A DNA stretch of 64,000 nt from Leptolyngbya sp. PCC 7375 (GTDB taxonomy: Bacteria > Cyanobacteriota > Cyanobacteriia > Phormidesmidales > Phormidesmidaceae): NCBI RefSeq assembly GCF_000316115.1, contig NZ_JH993795.1, positions 191,555 to 255,554 on the forward strand, in the 5' to 3' direction. The position numbers were made by a program, and so were the translations under genes. Position 1 is the first letter of the stretch; each line of letters opens with the position of its first letter. Shown in pieces: positions 17,033 to 28,300 of this stretch. The notes beneath the pieces are model-generated. The model was not told the DNA's origin. It worked only from the letters and a program-made list of their open reading frames with translations, and searched no databases.

Positions 17033-17491
17033 ATGGCACCTCGGCAAAACCCTGTTGATTCATTAGCTGAAGCGACAAACATCCGGTTAGAACGACTGGA
17101 AACTGCTGTTAAAGAAACAAGCAGTAGTATTCAGCAGCAGAATCAGGATTTGTCTCAGGCAATCAAAGACCAAGGAAATACCTTAGCTGGGGCAATTAAA
17201 GATTTAGCGAATGCAACCGTAGCGCAAGGACAAAGAACGGAGGCATCGATAGATAAGCTCACTGCCAAGATGGATACGTTTCTAGAAGCGCTCAATCGGA
17301 TGGAACGCGGAATTGACCGTATGGTTCGAAGCTGGGAATCACAGCAGCGCTTCTTACAGGAAGTAACCCAACGCCAAGCTCAATCAACGGATCGATTACA
17401 GGGGCTAGTGGATCAGCAGCTACAGACCATTAATCAGCAATCTCAGATGCTTAATAAGGCTCTAGAGCATTTAATGTTTAGTAAAAACTAA
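17033..17491 (+). CDS. Coiled-coil hypothetical protein
   Basis: The protein has 152 residues from ATG 17033 (GTG-like upstream starts add four residues). It is almost wholly heptad-like coiled coil with repeated Q-rich helices (SIQQQNQDLSQAIKDQGNTL; later QSTDRLQGLVDQQLQTINQQ). It resembles short phage- or plasmid-borne coiled-coil proteins of unknown role. No enzymatic motif or membrane segment is seen. It stands alone, followed by about 240 bp of non-coding DNA holding a dispersed repeat. Confidence 0.65.
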   Translation: MAPRQNPVDSLAEATNIRLERLETAVKETSSSIQQQNQDLSQAIKDQGNTLAGAIKDLANATVAQGQRTEASIDKLTAKMDTFLEALNRMERGIDRMVRSWESQQRFLQEVTQRQAQSTDRLQGLVDQQLQTINQQSQMLNKALEHLMFSKN

Positions 17492-17550
17492 TTACCCCCT
17501 GTAGCACAGTCAATAGCTGAATATTCTAGTCAAGCCTCAATTCAGCTGTA

Positions 17551-17640
17551 AGTTACTCCTGATATTTGAACCAATACACAGTCTAAAAGCCCCAATTCCT
17601 CGATCACGGTCCAGAGTGCTAGAAGTCTATGTCAGATAAC
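17551..17640. repeat. Dispersed ~90-bp non-coding repeat, copy 1
   Basis: This segment aligns end to end with 49424-49519. Shared blocks include GTCCAGAG.GCT.GAA followed by TCAATGTCAGATAA or TCTATGTCAGATAA. Neither copy is coding. A recombination or regulatory site is possible: this copy lies just downstream of a recombinase gene. Confidence 0.5.
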
Positions 17641-17735
17641 ATCACATATCTCTAGCATATCGTCTGAAAGCCTTTGATAGCAGAGGTTTTGCGTTGTAGA
17701 CATGTCCACAACGTGAGGTTCTAAAGATCAGCAAA

Positions 17736-18605
17736 TCATGACTCTTCAGGAGCGCCATAGAGATCTTCGAAGGCCTCCTCCATTTTGATATCCAAAGCCC
17801 GGTCACTGTAACGAGCAAAAATCTTGTCAGAGCGAATGCGGACCGCTCGCTTTGCCAACAACGGATTCATGCCAGCGGCCACGAGCGAGGTGGCAAAGGT
17901 ATGTCTCATTCGGTGGGGGTGAATATCGTCTAGCTCGCTTGCTTGCGCTAAATCCTTAACCAGCTCATAGATGCCGCTGTAGCCTAGGCGCTGTCCCCGA
18001 CTGTTGTTCGACAAACTGATAAATAAGGGAGTCTCTTGGCTAACGGCAAACCCATTACGTACCAACCATCCTAGATAGCTATCTAAGGCAACAATCGCCT
18101 CTGGCTTTAGTGGTACCAGGCCATCACTGCCCCACTTGGCCTCACGGACCCTCAAGCGTCGTCCATCATAGTCACTGATATCCAGACCGCACACTTCCCT
18201 GGCCCGCAGTCCATGACTGAGCACCTGGAGAATTGCTCGGTCTCGCACTTCAGAATCGCCCCGGTAGGCCAGGGCCTTAAACAGTTGATTAACCTGGGTT
18301 TCCGGTAAATCCCGAGGGGGCTTGGCAGGCTCTTTGAGAAATTCAATGGTGAGGGTGGGATTACGGGTGATATAGTCCTTGACGGTGAGCCACTTGAAGA
18401 AACTCTTCAGGGTGGCCAGGGCCTGATTAATGGTGGTTGGAGCGAGAGTTCCCCCCCGTTTACTGGGCCGGTTCTTCAGGTACTGCTTGTAGCGGTCAAT
18501 GTCGCGGTGGGTAATATCGTGCCAAGGCTTGTTCTGAGTCCAAGAATAGAAGATCTGGAGCTGCCGTTCATAGGCTTTGGGTGCGGCTCTTTCTCTGTAA
18601 AGCAT
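17736..18605 (-). pseudogene. Xer-like tyrosine recombinase, C-terminal part cut off by ISKra4-like element
   Basis: Residues from AYERQLQIFYSW to the end match the intact paralogue at 24272-25252 almost residue for residue. They include GLRAREVCG, HPHRMRHTFATSL and the tyrosine in ARYSDRALD. The true N-terminus lies at 20283-20419 beyond the IS. The first 12 residues of this frame (MLYRERAAPK...) come from the IS end. Its ATG (18605) overlaps the transposase stop as TAATG, so the truncated catalytic domain might still be translated by coupling. It lacks most of the core-binding domain and is probably inactive. Confidence 0.85.
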
Positions 18606-20271
18606 TAAGCAGTCAAGAATCTCTCCGGTTCGAGAAACTTATTGGCATGATTGCGTTTGAACTCTTGGACTTTGTGAAACTCCCAATAGGCCTCGAAATC
18701 ATCACTGGCTCTGAGTGCGCGAATCCGCAGAACGGCTTCAGCACGATCTAAGCGCCAGCGGGCACCGGTGATCTCCATGCGGTCATTGACTAAATGCCTG
18801 CACGCGCCTTCAATCACACCTGAGGCAATGGGATACCCCCGATCTAAGTACTCGTCATACAACAAATACGGCCGATTTTTCAACAAATAATCAGCGCACT
18901 CGTCAACGTTCTCTCGTGCTTTTGTGTCTAGATTTTGTAGGGTGGCGCTACGCCGAATACCGGCCGCCACATCACTGGCTTTACCTTGTAGAATGCGTAA
19001 GGCTCTCTCTTGGACCCAAGTCTCGGCCTCCTCACTACCAGATGAGAAGAAACAAAAAGCCGCTTTCCAAACATATTCGAGAACATGAATGAAATCGAGC
19101 ACGATAGTCACCGTCACGTCTTGCTTTCGGGCCATGGCGTTGAGTGTGGCTAATTGATGGAGTTCACCATCTACCAGGACAACCCAGTCGCGTTGATGGT
19201 CCGGGTCTCGAGTCGAGGCTTCGACAAACGCATGTTCAATGACCGTTTTAGCGTCTTGCTCAACACTGGCCCACACTCGTTTGTCACTAATCACTGGTCG
19301 CACGGGCGGGTCCCGTTGGTCACCGATGATATCGTCGGCTTGACGGGGGTATCGAGGCACATGATACACCGATGCGACTGTGGCCATTCGTTTACGCTGA
19401 CGCTTTTGACCGGGACTTAAGCGAGTACGTTTTGACGGTGAGTCCTTGGCCTTTTGAGCGGCTTTGGCCGTGGCTTCTCGCAGATCTGATGGATGCATCA
19501 CAATCCCCTTACCATCAGTGGTAATCACTAATAGCTCATCACTGGCAACTCGTCGGTCTATCGCCCGTTGAGCATAAAAGTCCTCAAAGTCTTGGGCCAC
19601 TTTTACCGTCACCTCTTCACATTGGCGTTTACCAATCGCCCCCCTGTCGTCGAGCTTATGGTCCGACTCGTTTCTGAAAACGATACTTTCGACGCTTCCA
19701 CCGCGACTCGTTTTCGGAGTTCATCCGAGTATTTGTCCGGCGGCAAATTCAAGATCCCATCTGACGGGTACAGGGCACTGACCTCAGGTTTTTGGGTGCT
19801 GTATCCCACTCGGTTTAAGGTCACTTCCCAAACAGCGTTTCGAGGTTCCGTTGGGTCTGTTTTCGACGATGGGGGCGGGTTTCTCCATCGCTACCGACGA
19901 CCTCGCTTTGGTAGTCCTCTGATGCGTAACGCAAGTCGAGATGGCCTTGATATAACCGTCGCAAAAGTTCTGTGCCCGACTCATGGATATAACGTTCTAG
20001 TTTTCCATGCTCCCAATTTTGGCTATCAGCTGAACTCAACCTATCGACGAGTTCATTAAACTGCGCTAACGCTGAACTCAAAAAGCTAAGACTTAGGTCT
20101 GTTGGCATGATTCGAATGGAGAGGATACAGGCACACGAGACAATTATTTTTTTCGTCGAATCTATCACTTTTTTGAGAGATAGATTGAACTTTCAGACCC
20201 CTAAAATCTACCAAATTCTATTCAATAGACTTAATCTGCGTTGCAAACCTTTACCCTAAAAGAATCACACC
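18580..20271. mobile_element. ISKra4-like insertion sequence with 11-bp target duplication
   Basis: The 1692-bp element is flanked by CATAGGCTTTG (18569-18579 and 20272-20282). Its ends are GGTGCGGCTCTTT and, read inward from the right, GGTGTGATTCTTT. Removing it with one target copy restores the recombinase frame through TLKAYERQ. It carries one transposase gene in three frames. Confidence 0.85.
18605..20168 (-). pseudogene. ISKra4-like transposase broken into three frames
   Basis: Three consecutive minus-strand frames (19821-20168, 19609-19824, 18605-19612) together give a protein of about 515 residues. The parts overlap by GTGA at both joints. Each step needs a -1 shift: one near GGGAAGTGACC, one in the GGGGGG run before GCGATTGGTAAACG. 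Visible pieces: an N-terminal helical part, YPSDGILNLPPDKYSDELRK in the middle, and in the last part D in VVLVDGEL, D in IVLDFIHVLEYVWKA and the SGVIEGACRHLV motif, as in ISKra4-type DDE enzymes. Either two deletions in homopolymers or programmed shifts explain this; deletions are simpler. Confidence 0.75.
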
Positions 20272-20282
20272 CATAGGCTTTG

Positions 20283-20419
20283 AGGGTACTGGCGGATAGT
20301 TCGCGTGATCGCAAAAACTCCACCACCCGCTGCCAGCCCAAATCCTCAGTAACCCGCACTGGTGCCTGGGCGACCTGGCCAAACTCGATAAAGGTGGGCT
20401 CAGGAATATCACGAGCCAT
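20283..20419 (-). pseudogene. N-terminal fragment of the interrupted tyrosine recombinase
   Basis: ATG 20419 begins MARDIPEPTFIEFGQVAQ and runs to SASTLKAY, which matches the N-terminus of the intact recombinase at 25252. Reading then enters the ISKra4-like element. This is the 5' part of the gene whose 3' part is at 17736-18579. About 90 bp upstream also resembles the upstream region of the intact copy, so the whole locus was duplicated. Confidence 0.85.
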
Positions 20420-20566
20420 TGGCAACTCCCAGTATTTGAAACAACCCGCAGGACGAAACCCACAATCTAGCGTGGGCATCGCCTCCCGGTAGACATTCTA
20501 CCCAAACTAACAACCCTATAATTGCCTACACCAAAAATTACACTAAAAACTAATACGGATGACTAG

Positions 20567-20603
20567 GGGCTCAAACATACGGTGGAGCAGGGTGTTTGAG
20601 CCC
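20567..20603. terminator. 11-bp-stem hairpin after tnpC
   Basis: GGGCTCAAACA (20567-20577) pairs perfectly with TGTTTGAGCCC (20593-20603). It sits a few bases after the tnpC stop. It may terminate the tnpABC transcript or mark the element end. No clear T-run follows. Confidence 0.4.
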
Positions 20604-20609
20604 ATGGTG

Positions 20610-21458
20610 CTATGGTCGAGTCGGGTTAGCGATCGCAATGTCCATGGGATAGCGGGTCAGAGCAGTGTCTAATGGCAGCCACTCCTCATCCGCTGTTAGG
20701 ACATGTTGAACGCCGTCAATTTGGGTGGCCGCTTTAACGTGCCCCCGGTCATAGGCCCACCGCCACCATTGGTTAAAGGTGGCTAACTCGGTGGCTTTGT
20801 TTAGGGGCTCATTGGGTTGCCAACAGTCTTTAATCGCGGCATATAGAAACCCACTAGGGTTGCTCGCCGGCCCTCTACTCAAGGCATCTTCTAAAGCTTG
20901 AATTGCGGTGTCAACAATTGCGTTCGGTGTGGCACTGATCAGGTTTCGTAAGGTTGAATTGAGCGTGATACCCAAGGCATTGAGGGCATGCTGATAGTCC
21001 TGGGTGTTAGCGGTTATGCCTGCTTCAGGGTGTTTGAGCTGCTGGTTCTCTGTCTCTAGATGCTGAACCTGCTTCTCTAACTCCCGTATCCGCAAGAGAT
21101 AGCCCCCAAAGATCTCATTTTGCCGCCGCAGTTCCCGATTTTCCGCCTCCACCGTCTGTAGTCGGGTGCGTAGGGTTTGATTTAACCCCCGTAAGGATTT
21201 CTCGCTGACCGACTCTCGTCGCTGGGATGGCCCGGTTTGTCGGCTCTGGTCTCGGAGCTGCTCAATCCGTTGTTTGACGCTGGCCTCTTTGTAGAGCCAT
21301 GCCTTGGATACCCCAGCGACCTCTGCGACCGCCGAGAAGGTGATCGGGTGCTGGTTTTTGATGAGTTGTTGAATGCCCTTGTCAACCTTCTTAAAGGTTT
21401 CCTGCCGCTTGCGTTGGGCACTGTCAGTGAGTCCCTGGGTGTTACGCTTGGCTGTCAT
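20610..21458 (-). CDS. tnpC: Tn554-type TnpC-like protein (DUF6262-like)
   Basis: The protein has 282 residues. An N-terminal helix-turn-helix-like part (TFSAVAEVAGVSKAWLYKE, about 40-60) precedes a long coiled coil (LRTRLQTVEAENRELRRQNE and following). This arrangement is typical of the third gene of Tn554-like transposons, where TnpC assists two tyrosine recombinases and orients insertion. Its ATG lies within the last codons of the tnpB frame, so the genes were translationally coupled. The family call rests on architecture and gene order. The C-terminal half seems specific to this group. Confidence 0.7.
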   Translation of the reverse strand: MTAKRNTQGLTDSAQRKRQETFKKVDKGIQQLIKNQHPITFSAVAEVAGVSKAWLYKEASVKQRIEQLRDQSRQTGPSQRRESVSEKSLRGLNQTLRTRLQTVEAENRELRRQNEIFGGYLLRIRELEKQVQHLETENQQLKHPEAGITANTQDYQHALNALGITLNSTLRNLISATPNAIVDTAIQALEDALSRGPASNPSGFLYAAIKDCWQPNEPLNKATELATFNQWWRWAYDRGHVKAATQIDGVQHVLTADEEWLPLDTALTRYPMDIAIANPTRP

Positions 21459-23028
21459 TGTCTGGTGCCTCTAATCCAGCAATGATGGCTTCTAGATTGG
21501 CTTGAACCGTCTGGTTCATTTCCACTTGCCGGGACCATCCGTTAGCTTGAGCTTTTTGAATTAATTGTTTGGTAGCCTCCAATTGCTGTTTGTAGATCGT
21601 TGAGGTGGGCAGTGGTGGTGCGGAAATGGGTACAGGTGAGACAGGCATTGGCGTGGGGGCATCCTTTGGAGATGATGGGTAAGGCGCATGAGCCATTAGG
21701 CAGTGCTTGGGCTTGAATGGTCTGCTTAAACCACTGCAGATCCGGATCATTGGCCTGAGGGGTATTGGTATGAACGGCTTGGCCTGCAATATTGACGACC
21801 TTGCCATGAAAGAGGGAAATTTCCTCTTTCATGGTCTGATCATGGATATGGGCATAGGTCGCGGTCATTTCGGGGGATTCATGGCCAAGATAGCGCTGCA
21901 CAATATGTTGTGGGACGCCATTATTGATCATGCGAGTGCCGACGGTGTGTCGAAACTGGTGGGTGCGAAAATGCCACAGCTGGCCATTTTCATCACAGAT
22001 CATGTGTTTCTCTGCTAGTCGGTTGAGATGATCCGCATAGGTTGTCCCCGTAATGGGTTTAGGCTTAGGCCAAAAGCCACGTCTGCCCTTGAAACTGGTG
22101 CAGAAGAGATAATCGTAATCCTCCCCCACGTGTTCGACGATATATGCTTTTTGTTCTTGAATGACGCGAACAATTTCGCGTGAGACGGGAATGGTGATTT
22201 CTTTTTTCATTTTGAACTGGTAATACCTGAGGAACCAATCCCCTGCGTTGTCTTGCATTAGACAGTCGGGTGTTAAAGCAATCAGTTCAGAGATCCGCAT
22301 GCCGCATTCCATGAGTAGAAGCGTCATGCGCATGATGGGAGGCGCTAAATCATCAAGATGAGTTTTAAGCTGCTGTAATACGTGGTCTGGGATGTAGCGA
22401 GGAATAATGGTTTTGGGCTTTGGGCAGTCCTCTCGTCGAATCAGATAGGTGCCAACTGGCAACCACTTATTTTGGCTACAGAGATCTAGAAAGGTGCGTA
22501 AGTCAACGATGAGGTGGGTTCGGGTGGAGGTCTGAAGTCCACTGCTGGCCAAGTAGGCGAAGTAATCAATGAGTGTGGTGCGAGATATCTGCTCAGGAGT
22601 AATCTCTGGATGGTGCGCCGTTAGAAACTTAGAAAATTTAGAGAGCGAGTTTAATCGGCAGCGTGCAGTACTTGCACTGAGGGTGCTGAGGGATAACTTG
22701 ATAAATGTTTTGCCGCCGCTTGCAGCCAAGGTTGAGAGATGTGAGTGAAATTAAGTTTGTAGAGGGTGTTGCCGGGTGGCAGTTCAAAGCCAAGTCTGCG
22801 GATATCCCAAATGTCACGAGCCAATTCATCGTCCAGGTTGATGGCCCATGATTCACGGGAGTTCCAATAGAGTTGTGTGCCACACCCACTACAGTAAACG
22901 CCTTTTGTGGCGGGAGTCATGGGGGCTTTGGGCTGAATACAATTCATGTGGTCACACTGCTCGCAGAAGATTAAAATCTCAGGGAGTGTCTTCTGGATGC
23001 CGGGAGTGTGTTGATATTTGGATATCAT
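21442..23028 (-). pseudogene. tnpB: Tn554-type TnpB recombinase with two frameshifts
   Basis: Three frames are needed. The first (23028 to about 22700) has a zinc-ribbon-like part with CEQCDH and CSGCGTQ. The second (to about 21580) is the catalytic domain with R in ECGMRISELIA, HQFRHTVGTRM, LGHESPEMTATYAH and a CPHANACLTC cluster. The third gives the helical tail QLEATKQLIQKAQANGWSRQ ending at 21442. A -1 shift in GCAAAAC (near 22700) and a shift near GATCTACAAACAG (near 21575) join them. An intact TnpB would be a DNA-strand-exchange enzyme acting with TnpA. Without frameshift rescue this copy is inactive. It overlaps tnpA by 50 bp. Confidence 0.78.
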
Positions 23029-24118
23029 GCCGGGTGTCTAAATAGGTTTGATACGCCTGCTTGAGGTCATCGGTGTTGACATGCACATAGGTGTCAAGGG
23101 TGGTTTGAATGTGGGCATGTCCGAGACGTTTTTGAACAAAGGCCATGTCCATTCCTTCTGCGATCAGTTGGGTGGCGTGGGTATGGCGCAGCATGTGGGG
23201 GTGAATGGGGATACCGGTTTTTCGAGCCAAGCGTGAGAAGAGAGCCATGACAGTGCTGTAGGTCATGGGGGCTCCTTTTCGGCCTTCCCAGAGATTGACA
23301 AAGACATAGTCGCTGAGGTGATCGCCTAGAATGTCCATGAATTCATCGCAGACATAGCGCGTATAGAGCCCCATTAAGTCTTTGGTGACATGGACGATGT
23401 AGGAATTTTGGCTCTTGGAGCGGGCACCGTTTGCATTGTCATCACGCGGTTCAATGCGGATGAGGTTATCCATGGATTGGATGTCTTCATGCCGTAGTCC
23501 TAATGCCTGACCGATGCGCATGCCAGACTCATACAATAGGCAAATCAAGAATTGATCTCGCACCCGGTTGCAGGCCGTGATCAGGGTTTGAACCTGTTGA
23601 GGCTCAACCGTTTTGGGAACTCGTTTTGGGACCTTGAGTTTGAGTAAACGCGTTTTGACAGGTTTGCCTTTATTGATGTGATGGAGAAAGCTTTTATAGC
23701 GTTTTCCGGGTGTCAGAACGGTTTTATACAGGGGAATATGGGGAACATTCCCAGTCTTCTCATGGAAATCATAAAGTGTGCAAACGGCTGAGAGAATGTT
23801 GTTGATCGAGGCTTCTGAACGAGAGGATGATTTAGGTGAGATAGCTTGGATGGAATGGGGGTGAGGTGTTCTCAGCCAAAGGATGAAGTCCGCTAACTCT
23901 GGAAGTCCTACAGTAGTCCAATGGAGATGGCTTTGGTATAAGTAGTCCCAGTACAGCCGCAGATGATAAGCATAAGTTCTGAGTGTATTAGGAGAACGAT
24001 CTAGATTGCGTAGATAATCGAGAAAATCTTGGACAGGTTCAATGAGCTGATAGTTGTCGTCTAAGACAAGCCACGTGACACTGGTGTCAGTCAGGGTGGC
24101 CTTCTGAACTTTCACCAT
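22979..24118 (-). CDS. tnpA: Tn554-type TnpA-like tyrosine recombinase
   Basis: The protein has 379 residues with a complete catalytic set: R in YESGMRIGQALG, HPHMLRHTHATQL (H-x-x-R), LGHAHIQTTLDTYVH (H and nucleophilic Y). The N-terminal core-binding domain is at about 25-165. It is first in a same-strand run with the broken tnpB and tnpC, the order of Tn554. The intergenic DNA upstream (24119-24271) repeats TGTAGAC in both orientations, which may be element-end or recombinase-binding sites. It may be intact but would lack its TnpB partner. Confidence 0.82.
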   Translation of the reverse strand: MVKVQKATLTDTSVTWLVLDDNYQLIEPVQDFLDYLRNLDRSPNTLRTYAYHLRLYWDYLYQSHLHWTTVGLPELADFILWLRTPHPHSIQAISPKSSSRSEASINNILSAVCTLYDFHEKTGNVPHIPLYKTVLTPGKRYKSFLHHINKGKPVKTRLLKLKVPKRVPKTVEPQQVQTLITACNRVRDQFLICLLYESGMRIGQALGLRHEDIQSMDNLIRIEPRDDNANGARSKSQNSYIVHVTKDLMGLYTRYVCDEFMDILGDHLSDYVFVNLWEGRKGAPMTYSTVMALFSRLARKTGIPIHPHMLRHTHATQLIAEGMDMAFVQKRLGHAHIQTTLDTYVHVNTDDLKQAYQTYLDTRHDIQISTHSRHPEDTP

Positions 24119-24271
24119 GATTACGTTGTAGACGTTGTAGAAAGGCTGGTGTTTAACTGTCTACATCATAGTATAAATGTTCTATGATTTGTTGTTGTTT
24201 ACTCTGTAGACATAAGAATATCCGCTAGAGTTTGATCCTCCTATTTGAAATACACTATTCCTTACACGAAA

Positions 24272-25252
24272 TCATGCCTCTTCTGGCTTTCCATACAGCT
24301 CCTCAAACGCTTCCTCCATTTTGAGATCCAAGGCCCGGTCACTATACCTGGCAAAGATCTTGTCAGAACGAATTCGGACAGCCCGCTTAGCCAACAACGG
24401 ATTCATGCCAGCTGCTACAAGTGATGTCGCAAAAGTATGTCTCATGCGATGGGGATGAATATCTTCTAACTCACTGGCTTCCGCTAAATCCTTGACCAGC
24501 TCATAGATGCCGCTATAGCCCAGGCGTTGTCCCCGACTGTTGTTAGACAAACTGATAAACAAGGGAGTCTCCTGGCTAACGGTAAACCCATTACGCACTA
24601 GCCATCTCAGATAGCTATCCAAGACGGAGATCGCATCCGGCTTCAACGGCACCAGGCCATCACTACCCCATTTAGCCTCGCGCACCCTTAACCGCCTCCC
24701 ATCATAGTCACTGATATCCAGTCCACACACTTCCCTGGCCCGCAATCCATGACTAAGCACCTGGAGAATTGCTCGGTCCCGCACCTCAGAATCTCCCCGG
24801 TAGGCCAACGCTTCAAATAGCTGGTTAACCTGAGTTTCCGCTAAATCCCGAGGTGGCTTGGCAGGCTCTTTCAAAAACTCAATTGTGAGCGTCGGGTTAC
24901 GGGTGATATAGTCCTTGACCGTGAGCCACTTGAAGAAACTCTTCAAGGTAGCCAATGCCTGATTAATCGTGGTTGGAGCCAGCGTTCCCCCTCGTTTACT
25001 AGGCTGGTTCTTGAGATGCTGCTTGTAGCGATCAACATCTCGGTGGGTAATATCATGCCAGGGCTTTTTCTGAGTCCATGCATAGAAGAGTTGAAGCTGC
25101 CGTTCGTAAGCTTTGAGGGTACTGGCGGATAGCTCGCGCGATCGCAAAAACTCCACCACTCGCTGCCAGCTCAAATCCTCCGTTACCGGCACCGGTGTCT
25201 TGGCTACCTGCCCAAATTCAATAAAAGTAGGCTCAGGAATATCGCGAGCCAT
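24272..25252 (-). CDS. Xer-like tyrosine recombinase (intact paralogue)
   Basis: The protein has 326 residues beginning MARDIPEPTFIEF. The core-binding domain is at about 25-115 and the catalytic domain after 125: R in SHGLRAREVCG, K in REAKWGSDGL, HPHRMRHTFATSL, and Y in FARYSDRALDLK. The frame is complete. It is nearly identical to the interrupted gene at 17736-20419 and more distant from the recombinase at 12914. It could resolve multimers or excise DNA between repeated sites. The two close copies in the same orientation flank the Tn554-like genes. Confidence 0.9.
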   Translation of the reverse strand: MARDIPEPTFIEFGQVAKTPVPVTEDLSWQRVVEFLRSRELSASTLKAYERQLQLFYAWTQKKPWHDITHRDVDRYKQHLKNQPSKRGGTLAPTTINQALATLKSFFKWLTVKDYITRNPTLTIEFLKEPAKPPRDLAETQVNQLFEALAYRGDSEVRDRAILQVLSHGLRAREVCGLDISDYDGRRLRVREAKWGSDGLVPLKPDAISVLDSYLRWLVRNGFTVSQETPLFISLSNNSRGQRLGYSGIYELVKDLAEASELEDIHPHRMRHTFATSLVAAGMNPLLAKRAVRIRSDKIFARYSDRALDLKMEEAFEELYGKPEEA

Positions 25253-25353
25253 ATAGAACTCCCGCTATTGGAAATAAATCGAAGGGCGAAAGGCCCAATT
25301 TACCGTAGGCATCTCCCCATGGCGTGAATTCTACCCTAAATAAGCTTCTATCT

Positions 25354-28300
25354 TTACATTTTAGGTTTAGGATGATCAAAGTTTGACAAATCATCACATA
25401 TTTTTTTATCAGTTGAACCAACAAGAGGATTTACTTTTAGGTACCCACTTAATTGCATACATCCATTTTTCAAAAAATTATTTAACTCTAATGGGTTAAA
25501 GCTCCAAGTAATCAAATCTTGTCCGGTAGAAATAAGAATCTTCTGAGTATCATTGCTAAATCCCAGACTGTTTATTGGATATTCTGTGCTCCTTCTCAGT
25601 GTCTGAATCAGTTCACCATTAATGTTCCAAAATTTCACAGTTCCATCATCTCCTGCTGACGCGATAAAGTGACCTTGAAGTGGCTCATACTTAACTACCG
25701 AAACAGGCATGACATGACCCTTTAGAACTATTTGTGACTTATCATCAAGATTCCATATCCTAATTGTAGAGTCTCGACTAGCTGAAACAAGGTTCTGTCG
25801 ATTAGGACTAAAATCTACTGAAAGGACGCTATCACTATGATTTTGGTGAGAAGCAATATGTTCACCATCAATTGACCAGACATCGACAAATCCATTTCGA
25901 TTAGATGTAGCAATCATCTGACCATCTGAACTAATACTAATATCTGTGAGCTGTTTTCTCGTTAAAAGAGTATATATCAACTCCTCTTTAGCAATATCCC
26001 AGATTTTTATTACTCCATCTTCATCGGCGGACACAAAAACCTGTTTTTCATCTAGGCTAGTTGTAAAGTCTATATCACTTATACGAACTTTATGGCCATT
26101 AAAGACTTTAAGGCTTTTGCTTTTACTTTGCCAATTCCACAGAATAATAGAATTATCTTGAGTTAATAGAAATATCTCACTACTGTTATAAGAAAAACGT
26201 ACTTTATCAATTTCTTGATGGATTTCTTGAGGCAATTCCTCTAGAATATTTCCATCTAAATCTATAATCTTCAGGCTTTTCTCAAATAGTCTACCTGCTT
26301 TAACTTCCTGAATAACTGCAATATACTTTCCATCGAAGCTTATATCTGATTTTGTAATTTTTCCATCCCCTATATTAATAATCGCACCTCTTTCACCGAA
26401 AAAATCCCAAAATCTCACTGTATTGTCTGTACTACCAGAAACGATAATTCTTCCATCATTCTCAAAGCTTAAACTGTTTACAGAATCAGTATGCCCTCGA
26501 AAAGTTTTTAGCAGTTCACCTTCAATATTCCATATTTTGATAGTGTTGTCTGCACCTGCAGAGACAATGAAGTTTCCATCAGGACTAAACTTTACATCCT
26601 TTACTTCTCCCACATGTTTTTCCTCTGCTTCTCTTAAGAGAACACCGAATGAGTTCCAAATCTTAATAACACCGTCTTGACCAGCTGTTACAATCCTATC
26701 CCCATTTACTGGACTATGATGAATACTTTTAATTAGAGCTTCATGTTTCCAGCTCTTTCCCCTATCTTCTAAAGCAGATTCTGGCTTTTGAATTTTATGA
26801 ATATCTATATGAAAATCGTCGTAACTTAGAACCTTCCAAATATCAATGCTATTGTTTTTGTTAGCTATTGCTAAAGTTCTCCCATCAGGGCTAACACTTA
26901 CTAATGTTCCTGATATTATTTGATTTGTTAAGATTCTCTGGCCATCTCGATTCCAGAAATAAATTGAACCATCCTTACCTGACGAAATAAGAAGTGTTTC
27001 GTCAGGCATAGTGCTAATACTCCAAATATTTGGATGCACCATTGTTTTCAGCAATTTATAATCATTTCCCCAAATACGAATTTCACCATTACTATGTACT
27101 GAAATTATTTTTCCATCAGAATAAAATTTTAGGTCGTACACACGATTTAAAGCATGATCATTTCTTTTGACTAATCTTTTGATTGGAGAGCCATCAGAAT
27201 TCCAGACTTGAACTAAACCATAAATATCACCAGAAACAACACGTTTACCATCTGAGCTAAATGCCACACTATTTACACCGAATCTGTGGTGGCCATCTAG
27301 TCGATTAATCTCTACGAGTCCATAAATTGATTTTTGAAGCTCTGTTAAAACTTGAATTTGGTTAATGTACTCTATATTAGAGAAAAAGCTTGATGGCCAA
27401 GTCATTTTCTTATTTAATTGCTTTCCTGCTTTAATACTTTCTAGCAGATTATCGAGTCCCTTATGCGAGGTAAACAAGGAATCTGCAGATGAAACAAGAT
27501 TTTCGATTTCAGCTGTTATTCTTCTTGATTCAGCTCTTCTCCAGGATATAGCTGTAGACGATGCCAGTGTTGAAGTGATTATAATTCCTATGACGAGTAT
27601 TGTTTCACGAATCCGTTTTACCTGGCTCTGATTCCTTTCACTAGCTTGAATGTATTTTTTCTCTATTTTAGTTAGGTCATTAGACCGATTACTAGACCAA
27701 TTCTTAGCTTCTAATAAGGCACGTCCTCTTAACAACTCCTCCTGATATTTATGCTTTTGCCACTCATTAATTCTAGTATGAATCTTTTCTTTCCACGCTA
27801 AAAATGCTTTATCTTGCTTGATCCACTCCTTCAAAAGTCCCCATTCTCTGATAAGTGCTTCATGAGTGATTTCTACTGTTTCATAGCCTTCATAATCGAA
27901 AAGAGTTATCAATCGTGCTCCCGGCGATGAAAACAATCCAATTACTTGTTTTACAGTTTCTGATTTATCTTGACTTGCTATCAAATCTTCTATTCTTCTC
28001 CATCGGCGAGTATAACGAGCCTCTGTTTCCACCTGAAATTGAACTAAACCTAAAAATAATCGACGAGCAATATTCCTTTCAGTTTCAGTAAATAGATTTT
28101 CGTAGATTTCTTGAGCTTTGCCTGCTAGCGCTCCACCAACACCATTTATTTTGCGGTAGGTCTCTATAGGAGATATACCTTTGTTCAAACCTTGCCAAAT
28201 ACGAGTCAAAGTAAACTGCAGTAAAGGAAGTACCCCCTTTCGCCCTTCTGTATCTCTTACTAATAGGTCTATTATGGCTTCATCTAGAGGATATCCTGCC

